DNA from: Akkermansia muciniphila | GTDB lineage: Bacteria; Verrucomicrobiota; Verrucomicrobiia; Verrucomicrobiales; V1-33 | DNA: 61,060 nucleotides | Direction of reading: 5' to 3' | NCBI GenBank assembly: GCA_945900785.1 | Contig: CAMDJM010000023.1 | Span: 1-61,060, forward strand | Part shown: piece after piece, positions 1 through 8,866 of the stretch | How the letters are laid out: the number at the start of each line of letters is the position of its first letter | Position numbering within the stretch: position 1 is the first letter of the stretch | The notes under the pieces: generated by a model | Seen by the model: the letters and a program-made list of their open reading frames with translations, nothing else | Databases searched by the model: none | Told to the model about the DNA's origin: nothing | Made by a program: the position numbers and the translations under genes

Positions 1-164
1 TGGGGGTCTCGCGGTCAATGTTCTGGAATCGGGCAGCCATGATAAGACTTTGGCGCAGAGTGCGGCCCCGGGCCAGGAATTCTTTGCTATAAGAGCCAGG
101 TTTTCCAGCAAACAGGGACTTCAAACGGCCGCGAAATCTGAATACCCAAGTTTTTAAGGTTTTA

Positions 165-191
165 GGACTAAGTCCGACAGGCTGCTAGTCC
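165..191. other. Perfect 6-bp hairpin, possible mobile-element end
   Basis: GGACTA at 165-170 pairs with TAGTCC at 186-191 around a 15-nt loop. The inner sequence resembles terminal motifs I associate with planctomycete/verrucomicrobial insertion sequences, but no transposase is present and no second copy was found. The role is unknown. Confidence 0.2.
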
Positions 192-220
192 CGGCCTTCC
201 GGAACTAACGATACCCTACG

Positions 221-270
221 ACCTCCCGGTCCTTGGCAGAGATGCTCTGGACCGGGAGGTTTTTGGTTTT
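221..270 (+). terminator. Rho-independent terminator
   Basis: A perfect 12-bp stem (ACCTCCCGGTCC at 221-232 with GGACCGGGAGGT at 249-260) encloses a 16-nt loop and is followed directly by TTTTGGTTTT on the plus strand. It would end a transcript coming from the left of the window, as no gene inside the window precedes it. Confidence 0.75.
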
Positions 271-413
271 AGCGGATCAATGGATTAGCCCTGAAAAGAA
301 AATGTGCGTTGCCGGATGACAGTTGAGAGTAGGAATCTCAACGGCTTTCTTCACCTGGAACACACCTCCTGCTAATGAATGACGGGAAATCACGTAACCT
401 CAGGAGAATAAAT

Positions 414-448
414 CTCTCAACTCTCAACCTTCAACTCTCAACCTCCAA
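414..448. repeat. Heptamer repeat array, copy 1
   Basis: Five consecutive 7-nt units close to CTCTCAA (CTCTCAA, CTCTCAA, CCTTCAA, CTCTCAA, CCTCCAA). The same array occurs at 13604-13645 and, inverted, at 38683-38717, each time next to a similar flank reading roughly GGGAATGA. Confidence 0.8.
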
Positions 449-583
449 TAAGGTTAGTCGTGCGTCGCCGCTTCGTTACGTCACGGGAAGCAACCAGGCG
501 CGCCAGGCGCGGCATCCCCACCAATTTCCCTTCCCTCCGGGCTCATCCTGCGGCAAGGTGGGGGGCCACTCTCCCTTCTGCTG

Positions 584-1330
584 ATGTCCTTTGCTATTTT
601 CGATCTTGATCAAACTCTGTTGCCTTTCGATACCCAGGTGCTGTTTTGCAACTATGTGTTGAAGAAACACCCGCTCCGCCGTGCGTATTTGGCCCTCTTC
701 GGGCCGGCTGCCGTCCTGAAAGCCGTGCACCTGCTCAGCACCCGCACCCTGAAGCGCGTGTTTTCCTCTTACCTCTATGGGCTGCGCCAGGTGGACCTGG
801 AAAAGCTGGTCTCCGGCTTCGTGGAGGAAGCCGTCATGCCACTGCTCTATGCCGAAGTCATGGCTGAAGTGGAACGTCACCGCGCCGCCGGGCGCCTCCT
901 CATCCTGAACTCCGCCAGTCCACAATTCTACGTCAACGCCATCGGGCGGCGGCTGGGGTTCGATCACAGCATCGGCACGGCCCTGCGCCTCACGGATCCC
1001 ATGGTGCTGCTGCCGGAAATTGACGGCCCTAATAACAAATACGAGGCGAAGCTCAAAGCCATGCGGCATCTCATGCCGGTGGATCTCTCCCTGCCTTTGC
1101 CTGGGGCCTGGGCTTACTCGGATAGCGCGGCGGATCTTCCTCTGCTGCGATTTGTGGAAAATCCGGTCACGGTCCATCCGGATCCCTTTCTGAAAAACAT
1201 CGCGGAGCAGGAGCATTGGACCATCCTCACCCCACCGCGCCCAAATCCCACCCGGGCCAACTTTTTGCGGGATTGCATTCTGCAAGCCCTTGGTTGCTTT
1301 CCCGTGCCGGCGGGACCTGCGGCTGGGTGA
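584..1330 (+). CDS. HAD-superfamily subfamily IB phosphatase
   Basis: A 248-residue cytoplasmic hydrolase of the SerB-like HAD-IB group, predicted to dephosphorylate a small phosphorylated metabolite or lipid precursor. Motif I is DLDQTL with nucleophile Asp7 and acid/base Asp9. Motif II is the Ser in LILNSAS near residue 105, a Lys precedes the C-terminal third, and motif IV is YSDSAADLPLL near residue 181. The helical cap lies between motifs I and II. Length suits the family, whose members include many SerB-like proteins of unknown substrate. It stands alone between a repeat-rich flank and a LysM lipoprotein gene, so context does not reveal the substrate. Confidence 0.85.
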   Translation: MSFAIFDLDQTLLPFDTQVLFCNYVLKKHPLRRAYLALFGPAAVLKAVHLLSTRTLKRVFSSYLYGLRQVDLEKLVSGFVEEAVMPLLYAEVMAEVERHRAAGRLLILNSASPQFYVNAIGRRLGFDHSIGTALRLTDPMVLLPEIDGPNNKYEAKLKAMRHLMPVDLSLPLPGAWAYSDSAADLPLLRFVENPVTVHPDPFLKNIAEQEHWTILTPPRPNPTRANFLRDCILQALGCFPVPAGPAAG

Positions 1331-1521
1331 TGGTAAAGCGTGTCCCGTGCCGTCCTAATCAACCAGAACAGTAAGCTTTGGCGGCGGCGCATCCTGGAAT
1401 CGCCCCTGAAAATCGGGACGCGGGGTGCGGCAATGAATTGGCAGTGAAAAAACTTGTCAAATCCTAAACACAGCTTAAATATCAGAGTTTCCGTAGTCTT
1501 TCAACCACCGCCTCCACTGCC

Positions 1522-1986
1522 ATGCGCCCGATCCTCCTTTGCCTGACCGCCCTCGTTGCTGTATTCTCCACGTCCTGCGATCTTCTGAAACCGAAGGATC
1601 CCGCCACGAGTGCCTATGATCCCTACGGCCAGCAGACCAGCCCCTATGGCCAGGTGCCGGCCAGCAATCCCTACAGCCAAGTCCCGGCCACCAATCCCTA
1701 CAGTCAGGTGCCGGCGACGAATCCTTATCAGACCAAACCGGCGGCCAATCCTTACGGCAGCTACGAGCCGGCGCAAACGACCCCCACCCCGCCCCAGCAG
1801 AGCTACAACTCCACGCCATCCTATTCCGGCGGCGCCGCCTCCAGCGGGCGGAGCGTCACGGTGAAAAGCGGTGATACGCTGACCGCGATCGCCCGCCGCA
1901 ATGGCACCAGCGTTGCCGCGCTGAAATCCAGCAATGGATTGACCAGCGATATGATCAAAATCGGCCAGCGCCTGAATCTTCCCTGA
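1522..1986 (+). CDS. LysM-domain lipoprotein with nonapeptide repeats
   Basis: A 154-residue exported protein. The first 18 residues are hydrophobic and end at Cys19 (FSTSC), a plausible though not ideal lipobox. Residues about 35-75 are a low-complexity Pro/Tyr/Gln linker in which a nonapeptide like NPYSQVPAT repeats about three times. The last 45 residues form one LysM domain (SVTVKSGDTLTAIARRNG and onward), the peptidoglycan-binding fold. The simplest reading is an envelope lipoprotein tethering membrane to peptidoglycan, the linker acting as spacer. No enzyme domain is attached, so it may be structural or a targeting factor. Confidence 0.85.
   Translation: MRPILLCLTALVAVFSTSCDLLKPKDPATSAYDPYGQQTSPYGQVPASNPYSQVPATNPYSQVPATNPYQTKPAANPYGSYEPAQTTPTPPQQSYNSTPSYSGGAASSGRSVTVKSGDTLTAIARRNGTSVAALKSSNGLTSDMIKIGQRLNLP
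1642..1740 (+). repeat. 27-bp coding tandem repeat
   Basis: About three degenerate copies of a 27-bp unit encode the NPYSQVPAT-like peptide of the LysM lipoprotein. Copies differ mainly at third codon positions, which suggests selection for the peptide rather than a very recent expansion. Confidence 0.65.
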
Positions 1987-2026
1987 CCGGCTGGCTTATC
2001 AACTTACTTGGCGAAATGACGGGCCA

Positions 2027-2143
2027 CGGATAGCACGGATAATACTGATAATCACTGATTTATGGGAACTGAATGATTCACCTTCCGGTTAAAGCACCCA
2101 TTTTGAGTCTATCCGTGATTATCAGTTGTATCAGTGCCATCCG
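2027..2143. repeat. Imperfect inverted repeat with 33-bp arms
   Basis: The arm at 2027-2059 matches the reverse complement of 2111-2143 at 28 of 33 positions, with a 51-bp centre. The arms are built from ATCCGTG / ATCAGTG words, a type of intergenic repeat I recognise as common in Verrucomicrobiota and Planctomycetota. It lies between the LysM gene and cstA. It could fold as a long hairpin in RNA or be a non-autonomous element; no flanking target duplication was obvious. Confidence 0.6.
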
Positions 2144-2285
2144 CAGCCCGTCAGCATCCTTCTAGCAAGTGCTGAGGGGCCTGATGGCATCTTCTGCTCC
2201 AGCCCCTGGGCAGCGTGTTCCGTGCCCCAGGAACGTGAACATGGGCGGGAAGAAGGATTGACGGGAGCGGGGGAAAGCAGGAGAG

Positions 2286-4352
2286 ATGGCGCTCATGAAG
2301 CGGATCTCTAAAATTCTTCTCTGGATCGCCGTATCGGCCTTGGGCGTGCTGGCCGTGCTGGTTTCAGCGCTGCAGCGGAATGAACCGGTGCATGCCATGT
2401 GGCTGGTCATCGCCGGAGTTTGTTCCCTCGCGGTGTCCTACCGGTTTTACAGCGCCTGGTTGATGGCGAAGGTGCTGGTGCTGGACGCCGACCGCGCCCC
2501 ACCCGCCCTGACGAAGGATGACGGCAAGGACTTTGTGCCGACGAACAAGTGGGTGGTCTTTGGCCACCACTTCGCGGCGATTGCCGGGCCGGGACCGCTG
2601 GTCGGTCCGGTGCTGGCGTCGCAGTTCGGTTATTTGCCGGGGACGCTCTGGATCCTGATCGGCGCAACGCTGGGCGGCGGGGTGCATGATGCGGTGGTGC
2701 TCTTCGGCTCAATGCGGCGGGACGGAAAGTCCCTCGGGCAGATGCTGAAGGAGGAGATCAATCCGTTCATCGGCTTGGTGGCGATGATCAGTCTGCTGCT
2801 GATCATCACCGTGATTCTGGCGGTGCTGGGCCTGGTGGTGGTGAAAGCGCTGGCGCACAGTCCATGGGGTTTGTTCACCATCGCCATGACGATTCCGCTG
2901 GCGGTGATCATGGGAGTGGCGATCAAATCGGACAAAGCCGGGGTGGGCCCGGTGACGGTGGCGGGGGTGATCGGCCTGATGGCCTGCGTGGCAGGCGGGC
3001 GGTTCCTTTCGCCAGCGATGAATGACTTCCTGACACTGGATGCGGTGACGCTGTGCTGGACGATTATGATTTATGGTTTCGCGGCGAGTGTGCTGCCGGT
3101 GTGGCTGCTGCTGGCCCCGCGGGATTACCTCAGCACCTTTATGAAACTGGGCACGGTGGCGGTGCTGGCGCTTTTTGTGGTGATGCTGAATCCGCCGCTG
3201 ATGATGCCGGCGGTGACGAAATTCGTGGATGGCAGTGGCTGGGTGGTGCCGGGACCGGTGTTTCCCTTTGTCTGTATCACCATCGCCTGCGGGGCGGTGA
3301 GCGGCTTCCACTCGCTGATTTCCAGCGGCACCACGCCGAAGCTGATGAAATCCGAAAAAGATATCCGCCTCGTGGGGTATGGCTCCATGGTCACGGAAAT
3401 GATGGTCGCATTGATGGCCATCATCGCCGCCTGCTCCCTGCCGCCCGCCCAGTATTTTGCAATCAATACGGGCGTGGCAGATCCCTCCAACATCGCGCAG
3501 CTCGAAGCGGTGGTCACCAAAGTGAACACCGCCTTGGCTTCCATGGCCACCGGCCCGCACGCGGCGGCGTTTTCCACCACGGTGCCGGAAATGCAGGCCC
3601 TGGCCAGGGAAATGGGCGAGCCTTCCCTGATCGGGAAAGTGGGCGGTGCGCCGACCTTTGCCGTGGGCATGGCAATGATGTTTGCCAAGGTCATGCCGGC
3701 GGGCGGGCTGGACCTTTGGTATCATTTTGCCATCATGTTCGAGGCCCTCTTTATCCTGACCACCCTGGATGCCGGGACACGGGTGGGGCGCTTCATCCTC
3801 CAGGACCTGCTGGGCCAGGCGGTGCCGGCGCTGGGAGATACCAAATCGTGGCCGGCCAATATCTTCACCAGCGCGCTGCTGGTGTCAGCGTGGGGGTTTT
3901 TCATGTATCAGGGCGCGGTGGATCCGGACGGCATCGCAAAAAGCCTGTGGCCGATTTTTGGCATCGCGAATCAGCTGCTGGCGGTGATCGCCTTCTGCCT
4001 GGGCACGACCCTGATCATCAAGATGGGACGGGCCCGCTATGCCTGGACCACCGTCGTGCCCCTGGTCTTCCTGACGGGGGTGACTTTTACGGCAGGCTTG
4101 ATGAAGATTTTTTCCGATTCCCCGCTGGGCTTCCTCTGGAGCGCCCGGGATGCGGCGGCCAAGGGAAATGCGCGGGGGGAGTTTAATAATTACTTCGATG
4201 CCGCCATCACCGGCGTTTTTCTGGTGTCTGTTACGATAATTGTATTGGGTTGTCTGCGGGAGTGGGTGAGATTGCTGCGCAGCGGGGAGACGCCACGGCT
4301 CCATGAGGGAAAATATGTTAAAATAACGGATTTTCTGATAGCCAAACCTTGA
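2286..4352 (+). CDS. cstA: Carbon starvation protein CstA (peptide/pyruvate transporter)
   Basis: A large polytopic inner-membrane protein of the CstA family, which imports peptides or pyruvate during carbon limitation. The hallmark N-terminal block is present (YVPTNKWVVFGHHFAAIAG-like, followed by GPGPLVGPVLASQFGYLPG), as are many hydrophobic segments along 688 residues, the usual length. Two starts are possible. ATG 2286 has its AGGAG (2279-2283) only 2 nt away, whereas ATG 2295 has 11 nt and gives an N-terminus (MKRISKILL) that lines up better with E. coli CstA. I favour 2295 although the longer frame is reported. No CstA-specific sensor pair lies nearby. Confidence 0.92.
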   Translation: MALMKRISKILLWIAVSALGVLAVLVSALQRNEPVHAMWLVIAGVCSLAVSYRFYSAWLMAKVLVLDADRAPPALTKDDGKDFVPTNKWVVFGHHFAAIAGPGPLVGPVLASQFGYLPGTLWILIGATLGGGVHDAVVLFGSMRRDGKSLGQMLKEEINPFIGLVAMISLLLIITVILAVLGLVVVKALAHSPWGLFTIAMTIPLAVIMGVAIKSDKAGVGPVTVAGVIGLMACVAGGRFLSPAMNDFLTLDAVTLCWTIMIYGFAASVLPVWLLLAPRDYLSTFMKLGTVAVLALFVVMLNPPLMMPAVTKFVDGSGWVVPGPVFPFVCITIACGAVSGFHSLISSGTTPKLMKSEKDIRLVGYGSMVTEMMVALMAIIAACSLPPAQYFAINTGVADPSNIAQLEAVVTKVNTALASMATGPHAAAFSTTVPEMQALAREMGEPSLIGKVGGAPTFAVGMAMMFAKVMPAGGLDLWYHFAIMFEALFILTTLDAGTRVGRFILQDLLGQAVPALGDTKSWPANIFTSALLVSAWGFFMYQGAVDPDGIAKSLWPIFGIANQLLAVIAFCLGTTLIIKMGRARYAWTTVVPLVFLTGVTFTAGLMKIFSDSPLGFLWSARDAAAKGNARGEFNNYFDAAITGVFLVSVTIIVLGCLREWVRLLRSGETPRLHEGKYVKITDFLIAKP

Positions 4353-4382
4353 TTCCTGTGCTACCCTCCGCCCCGCGGTCCT

Positions 4383-6716
4383 ATGCTGACATCTTCCTGC
4401 AGGAGCCTGCGTGCTCTCTTTACCCTTCCCCTTCTGGTCCTCACGGCGGTAATCCTGCCGCCACCCCCGGCGGCCGCCCAATTTTCCAGCAATCAGAATT
4501 TCACCACTTCCAAATTGAGGGATATTAACCAAATCCTGGCCGACGCGGTGCAGCGCAAGGAAATCCCCGGGGCAGTGGTGTGGATGGAGCGGAAGGGAAA
4601 GCGCTGGGGAAATGAATTCGGCTGCCGATCCGTGGACCCGGAGACGCGGCCCATGACGGTTGATACTATTTTTGACGCCGCTTCCCTGACCAAGGTTATG
4701 GCTACCAGCCCTGCGGTGTGGCTGCTGGTGGAGGATGGAAAATTGGATCCCGAGACCCCTGCCAGCCGCTGGCTCCCGGAATTCACCGGCGAGGGCAAGG
4801 AAAAGATCACCCTCCGCCAGCTGCTGACGCATACCTCAGGGCTGAGAGCCGGGCTGATGCCCAGTGGGGAATGGACGGGCTATGATACCGGATTGACCAA
4901 GGCCATGACCCAGCCCGTGCAAGCCGCGCCAGGGGCTGAGTTCCGGTATAGTGACCTGAATTTCATCCTGCTCGGCGAAATCGTGCGCCGGGTTTCGGGG
5001 GAGCCCCTGGATCAATTTGCCAAACGCCGGATTTTCAAGCCCCTGGCCATGGAAGATACCGGATTTTGTCCCGCCCCCCTGAAGAAGGACCGCATCGCCC
5101 CCACCACCCGGGAAGGCGATGTGGTGATTCAGGGAGTGGTGCACGACCCCACCTCCCGCCGGATGGGAGGCATTACCGGGCATGCCGGGCTTTTCACCAA
5201 TGCGCGGGACGCCGGACGCTATTGCCGCATGTTATTGGATGGTGGAAAAACCCCGGATGGCCGGGTCATCCTGAAAAAGGCCACGGTCAGCCGCATGACG
5301 GCCGTGCAGCCCCTACTGCCGGGCGGGGTGCGCCGCACCATGGGATTTGATGTCCTCTCCGCCTACTCCGACCCGAAAGGCGCCCACTTCGGACCCCGCT
5401 CCTACGGGCACACCGGTTGGACGGGCGGGTGTCTTTGGATCGATCCGGAAGCCGATTGCTATTTCATCCTCCTGACCAACCGCAACCACCCCTCCGAAGG
5501 GAAAAGCGTGAAAAACCTGCGCTGGCAGGTGGGCACCCTGGCCGCTGAAGCCATGGGTGCGGCGCGCCGGGTCTCCACCGGGGTGGACACCGTCAAGGCG
5601 GCAGGATTGGCGGCACTGGCCGGCCAGCGGGTGGGCCTGATCACCAATCAGACGGGCGTCACCTCGGATAAGCAAACCACCCTGGCGGTGCTGCAAAAAG
5701 TGCCAGGGGCAAAAGTCACGCGGCTTTTCAGCCCGGAGCATGGTATTGCAGGCGTGGAGGACCACGACCAAATTGCCGATGGCAAGGACCCCGCCAGTGG
5801 CCTGCCGGTGACCAGCCTTTACGGCAAGGACCGCAAGCCGTCACCGGATTCGCTCAAGGAAGTGGACGTGCTGGTTTTTGATATCCAGGACATAGGCACC
5901 CGGTTTTACACTTACATTTCCACCATGCTGAACTGCATGGAAGCCGCAGGGTCAGCGAAGCTGCCCTTCATCGTCCTGGACCGGGTGAATCCCCTGGGCG
6001 GGCAAGCCGTGGAGGGCCCGCTGCCGGTGGATGTGAAAAACACCTTTGTCGCCTGCCATAACATTCCCATCCGGCACGGCCTGACTACAGGCGAACTGGC
6101 CCGGCTTCTGGTGAAGGAGCGCACGCCGGGTCTGAACCTGACGGTGGTGCCGGTCAGTTCCTGGGAGCGCCGCCAGACCTTTCCGCAGACGCTGCTGCCA
6201 TGGGTCAATCCCTCACCCAACATGCGTTCCCCGGAAGCCGCGCTGCTCTATCCCGGCATCGGCGTCCTGGAGATGGCCAATGTCTCCGTCGGGCGGGGCA
6301 CCGACATGCCCTTTTGCCTGATGGGAGCACCCTGGATAGACGTCAAGGCAGTGGCGGCCAGCCTGATGAAGGGCAGCTTCCTGGGTGTGTTGATCCAGCC
6401 GGTCGAATTCAAGCCGGACGCGAGCAAGTTTGCCCATGAGGTCTGCCATGGATTGCATTTTTCCGTGACCGATGCCCGGGTTTTCCAGCCGTTGCGCCTG
6501 GGGATCGCCATCGCCATGGCCCTGCATGAAATCCACGGGGACCTCTTTGAATTGGATAAGGTGAATGCTCTGCTCTTCCACCCCGCTACCCTCCAGGCGA
6601 TCCGGGATAAAAAGTCCCTCAAGCAGATCACCGACCTGTGGGAGCCGGACGAAACCGCCTTCCGGCAGCGCTGTTCCGGTATCCTGCTGTATCCGGACAC
6701 GAACTGCTGCCACTAG
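4383..6716 (+). CDS. Serine beta-lactamase-like / NamZ (DUF1343) fusion
   Basis: A 777-residue exported two-domain protein starting 30 bp after cstA. Residues 1-32 look like a signal peptide. Residues about 45-390 are a class C beta-lactamase/DD-peptidase-like hydrolase: Ser101-Leu-Thr-Lys104 (SxxK), Tyr188-Ser-Asp190 in the YxN position and His342-Thr-Gly344 in the KTG position. Residues about 405-777 are DUF1343, the family of NamZ, an exo-beta-N-acetylmuramidase, recognised by GLITNQTGV, LFSPEHGI and VFDIQDIGTRFYTY. The pairing suggests one enzyme trimming peptide and glycan parts of peptidoglycan during recycling. Fusions of this kind occur in other Gram-negative phyla. Confidence 0.85.
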   Translation: MLTSSCRSLRALFTLPLLVLTAVILPPPPAAAQFSSNQNFTTSKLRDINQILADAVQRKEIPGAVVWMERKGKRWGNEFGCRSVDPETRPMTVDTIFDAASLTKVMATSPAVWLLVEDGKLDPETPASRWLPEFTGEGKEKITLRQLLTHTSGLRAGLMPSGEWTGYDTGLTKAMTQPVQAAPGAEFRYSDLNFILLGEIVRRVSGEPLDQFAKRRIFKPLAMEDTGFCPAPLKKDRIAPTTREGDVVIQGVVHDPTSRRMGGITGHAGLFTNARDAGRYCRMLLDGGKTPDGRVILKKATVSRMTAVQPLLPGGVRRTMGFDVLSAYSDPKGAHFGPRSYGHTGWTGGCLWIDPEADCYFILLTNRNHPSEGKSVKNLRWQVGTLAAEAMGAARRVSTGVDTVKAAGLAALAGQRVGLITNQTGVTSDKQTTLAVLQKVPGAKVTRLFSPEHGIAGVEDHDQIADGKDPASGLPVTSLYGKDRKPSPDSLKEVDVLVFDIQDIGTRFYTYISTMLNCMEAAGSAKLPFIVLDRVNPLGGQAVEGPLPVDVKNTFVACHNIPIRHGLTTGELARLLVKERTPGLNLTVVPVSSWERRQTFPQTLLPWVNPSPNMRSPEAALLYPGIGVLEMANVSVGRGTDMPFCLMGAPWIDVKAVAASLMKGSFLGVLIQPVEFKPDASKFAHEVCHGLHFSVTDARVFQPLRLGIAIAMALHEIHGDLFELDKVNALLFHPATLQAIRDKKSLKQITDLWEPDETAFRQRCSGILLYPDTNCCH

Positions 6717-6854
6717 CCGTCAGACGGAAACCGCTGCTTCAGGCCACGCCGCTGCTGGCTGAGCGGGCCAGGCAGGATCACCATGCGCGGCCTTGCCGAG
6801 CGGCTGGCACCCGTCCATGGTGAGAGCCCGCCCTGCTTTTGCTCTTTTTCTCCT

Positions 6855-7673
6855 ATGTTGTCGTTCCGTGTCCTGTATCTGGTGATTGGCCTGCTGCTGC
6901 TGTTCATGGCCGGGGCGTGGCTATGGCGGAGAATGCTGCGGCGCACCGGTGCCCTGCGGCTGCGCCATTTCGCCTTTCCTCCGGAGTGGCTGGGCTACCT
7001 GGAGACGAATGTGCCGCTTTACCGCCGTCTGCCGGTGGATTTACGGGAGCGCTTTCAGGACCGGATTCTGAATTTTGTGGATGGAAAACGCTGGAAACAC
7101 TGCGGGGGCCTTGAGGCGGTGACAGATGAGATGAAAGTAACCATCGCCGGGCAGGCCTGCTTCCTCCTGCTGAACCGGGAATACGGGCAGAATTTTTCCA
7201 AGGTGTTGTATATCATGGTCTATCCCTCCTCCAGCCCCGGCCGGGAGGGGGAGGAAAATGCTCTGCCCCCGGTGGAGGCCTGGCCATCTGCCTCTGTGCT
7301 GCTGGCCTGGGACGAGGTCCAGAAAACCGCCCGCGATTTGCGCGATGAGCGGAATGAAGTGATTCATCAATTCGCCCGCCAGTTGGATTTGGAAGATGGA
7401 AAAGCAGACGGCCGCCCCATCCTCCAGGACCGCTTCCAGCATACCGCCTGGGCCCGGGTGATAAGCCCGGAGTTCCTCAAAACCCAGACCCCAGGCGAAG
7501 GCCATTCCCTGTTCAACCGCCCCATGGGGTCCGGCGACGCGGCAGAAGTCTTCGCGGCGGCAACGGAGCTTTTCTTTGAAGGACCGGAGGTGCTGCTGAA
7601 AAAGAATCCCGGTCTCTACGGCTTGCTCAGCGATTTCTATAAACTGCACCCCGCCCGATGGCTGAAGCGCTAG
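6855..7673 (+). CDS. MtfA-like (peptidase M90 family) protein with degenerate zinc site
   Basis: A 272-residue protein with one N-terminal membrane helix. ATG 6855 is preferred because the helix follows at once; an upstream ATG at 6783 adds an unlikely 24 residues. The region around 7340-7410 and the C-terminal AEVFAAATELFFEGP block match the MtfA family. In active members the helix reads HEFAH; here it is His-Gln-Phe-Ala-Arg (7365-7379), so the catalytic Glu and the second zinc-binding His are both replaced. The Glu in the AATE block is kept. It is probably not a working metalloprotease and may serve as a binding or regulatory protein. It overlaps the next gene by 16 bp, so the two are probably co-transcribed. 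Confidence 0.75.
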   Translation: MLSFRVLYLVIGLLLLFMAGAWLWRRMLRRTGALRLRHFAFPPEWLGYLETNVPLYRRLPVDLRERFQDRILNFVDGKRWKHCGGLEAVTDEMKVTIAGQACFLLLNREYGQNFSKVLYIMVYPSSSPGREGEENALPPVEAWPSASVLLAWDEVQKTARDLRDERNEVIHQFARQLDLEDGKADGRPILQDRFQHTAWARVISPEFLKTQTPGEGHSLFNRPMGSGDAAEVFAAATELFFEGPEVLLKKNPGLYGLLSDFYKLHPARWLKR

Positions 7674-8866
7674 CCCCTCCGTCCGGTGCCGGGAAGGTGC
7701 CTTTGGCGGTGCTGTTTTTCCTGCACGCCGGCGCCATGGCCGCCTACACCGTGCCGCTGGCGAATGTGCTGCACTCTTATGGGATCGGCGACAGCGCTAC
7801 GACCCTGGTGTTTTGCACCGGAGGCATCGCCGCCTTCATTTCACCCATGATGGCGGGTTCCCTGGCCGACCGGCGGGTAGCCCCGGAGCGTCTTCTCGCT
7901 GCCCTCTGCGCCCTGTCCGCCGGTTTTCTGATCCTGACTTATTATGCGGTCGATCACCACTGGGGCACCCCGGCGGTGCTAAGCTGCATGATGATTTATG
8001 CCCTGTGCAATGCACCGGGCTTCGGCCTGCTGACAAGCATCGTGCTCTCCCGGCTGAAGGATGCCCGGCGGGAATATGGTCCCCTGCGGGCTTGGGCCAC
8101 CTGGGGCTGGATGGCCAGCTCATGGCTGATCAGCTTTGTCAAAGCCGATGCTTCCACGGCATCCGGCTATGCGGCGGCGGTCTTTTTTCTGGTGGAAGCC
8201 GGCTTTTGCCTGTCCCTGCGCCCCAGCTACCCCGCTGCATCCCGCGGCCCCCAGCGCTGGCGTGACTTCTTCGGCTGGGAGGCGCTGCAACTGTTGCGGC
8301 ACCCGGACCACCGGGTGATTTTCCTGACTTCGGTAATTTTCAGTGGATTGCTTTCCACGTTCTACCGCTATTCATCGGTGCATCTGCACGAGGTTGGCGA
8401 TCTGAAGCCCTCGGCCACCATGAGCTGGGCCCAGTTTTGGGAGGGGTTTGCCATGTTTGGACTGGCCGTGCTGCTGACGCGCTTCCGCCTGAAGTGGGTG
8501 CTGCTGGCCGGCATTCTCGGTGGAGCCCTGCGCCTCGGGATGATGTCCAGTCATCAGCTCCAGTGGTTGAAAATCAGCATCGCCATGCACGGCCCGATCT
8601 TCGTGCTCTTTTATCCGACGGTCCAAATCTACCTCGAACAACGGGTGGAACCCCATCTCCGCGCCCAGAGCCAGGCCCTGCTCTCGCTTTTAAACAGTGG
8701 GGTGGGGAATCTCTGCGGCTACCTCCTGATCGGCTACTGGCACGCAGCCTGCACCACCGGTGACGTAGTGGACTGGCCCCGTTTTTGGACTCCCCTCTCG
8801 ATCACGACACTCCTGCTGGCCGGCTTTTTTCTGGTCACTTACCGGGGACAAAAACGGACGGCCTGA
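7658..8866 (+). CDS. MFS transporter, nucleoside:H+ symporter-like
   Basis: A 402-residue integral membrane protein with about twelve hydrophobic segments. The first half carries an MFS-type loop (GSLADRRVAPERLLA) and an RLKDARREYGPLRAWATWGW segment, which resembles the nucleoside:proton symporter (NupG/XapB, Nuc_H_symport) or MFS_1-like branch. Substrate cannot be fixed from sequence. The start overlaps the 3' end of the MtfA-like gene by 16 bp, pointing to translational coupling. Confidence 0.7.
   Translation: MAEALAPPSGAGKVPLAVLFFLHAGAMAAYTVPLANVLHSYGIGDSATTLVFCTGGIAAFISPMMAGSLADRRVAPERLLAALCALSAGFLILTYYAVDHHWGTPAVLSCMMIYALCNAPGFGLLTSIVLSRLKDARREYGPLRAWATWGWMASSWLISFVKADASTASGYAAAVFFLVEAGFCLSLRPSYPAASRGPQRWRDFFGWEALQLLRHPDHRVIFLTSVIFSGLLSTFYRYSSVHLHEVGDLKPSATMSWAQFWEGFAMFGLAVLLTRFRLKWVLLAGILGGALRLGMMSSHQLQWLKISIAMHGPIFVLFYPTVQIYLEQRVEPHLRAQSQALLSLLNSGVGNLCGYLLIGYWHAACTTGDVVDWPRFWTPLSITTLLLAGFFLVTYRGQKRTA

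Larger units (their letters stand above)
1..583. other. Non-coding left flank
   Basis: No convincing gene is visible. The stretch holds a small perfect hairpin (165-191), an intrinsic terminator (221-270) and a heptamer repeat array (414-448). The only ORF here of any length (from 375) runs through the heptamer repeat and has no family resemblance. The terminator implies that a plus-strand transcript enters the window from the left. Confidence 0.6.

Noticed and set aside
414..448. Possible CRISPR array
   Set aside because: Units are only 7 nt and contiguous, with no spacers and no cas genes in the window.
375..584. Small plus-strand ORF at the left end
   Set aside because: It reads through the heptamer repeat, has no homology or ribosome-binding site, and ends at the start of the HAD gene.
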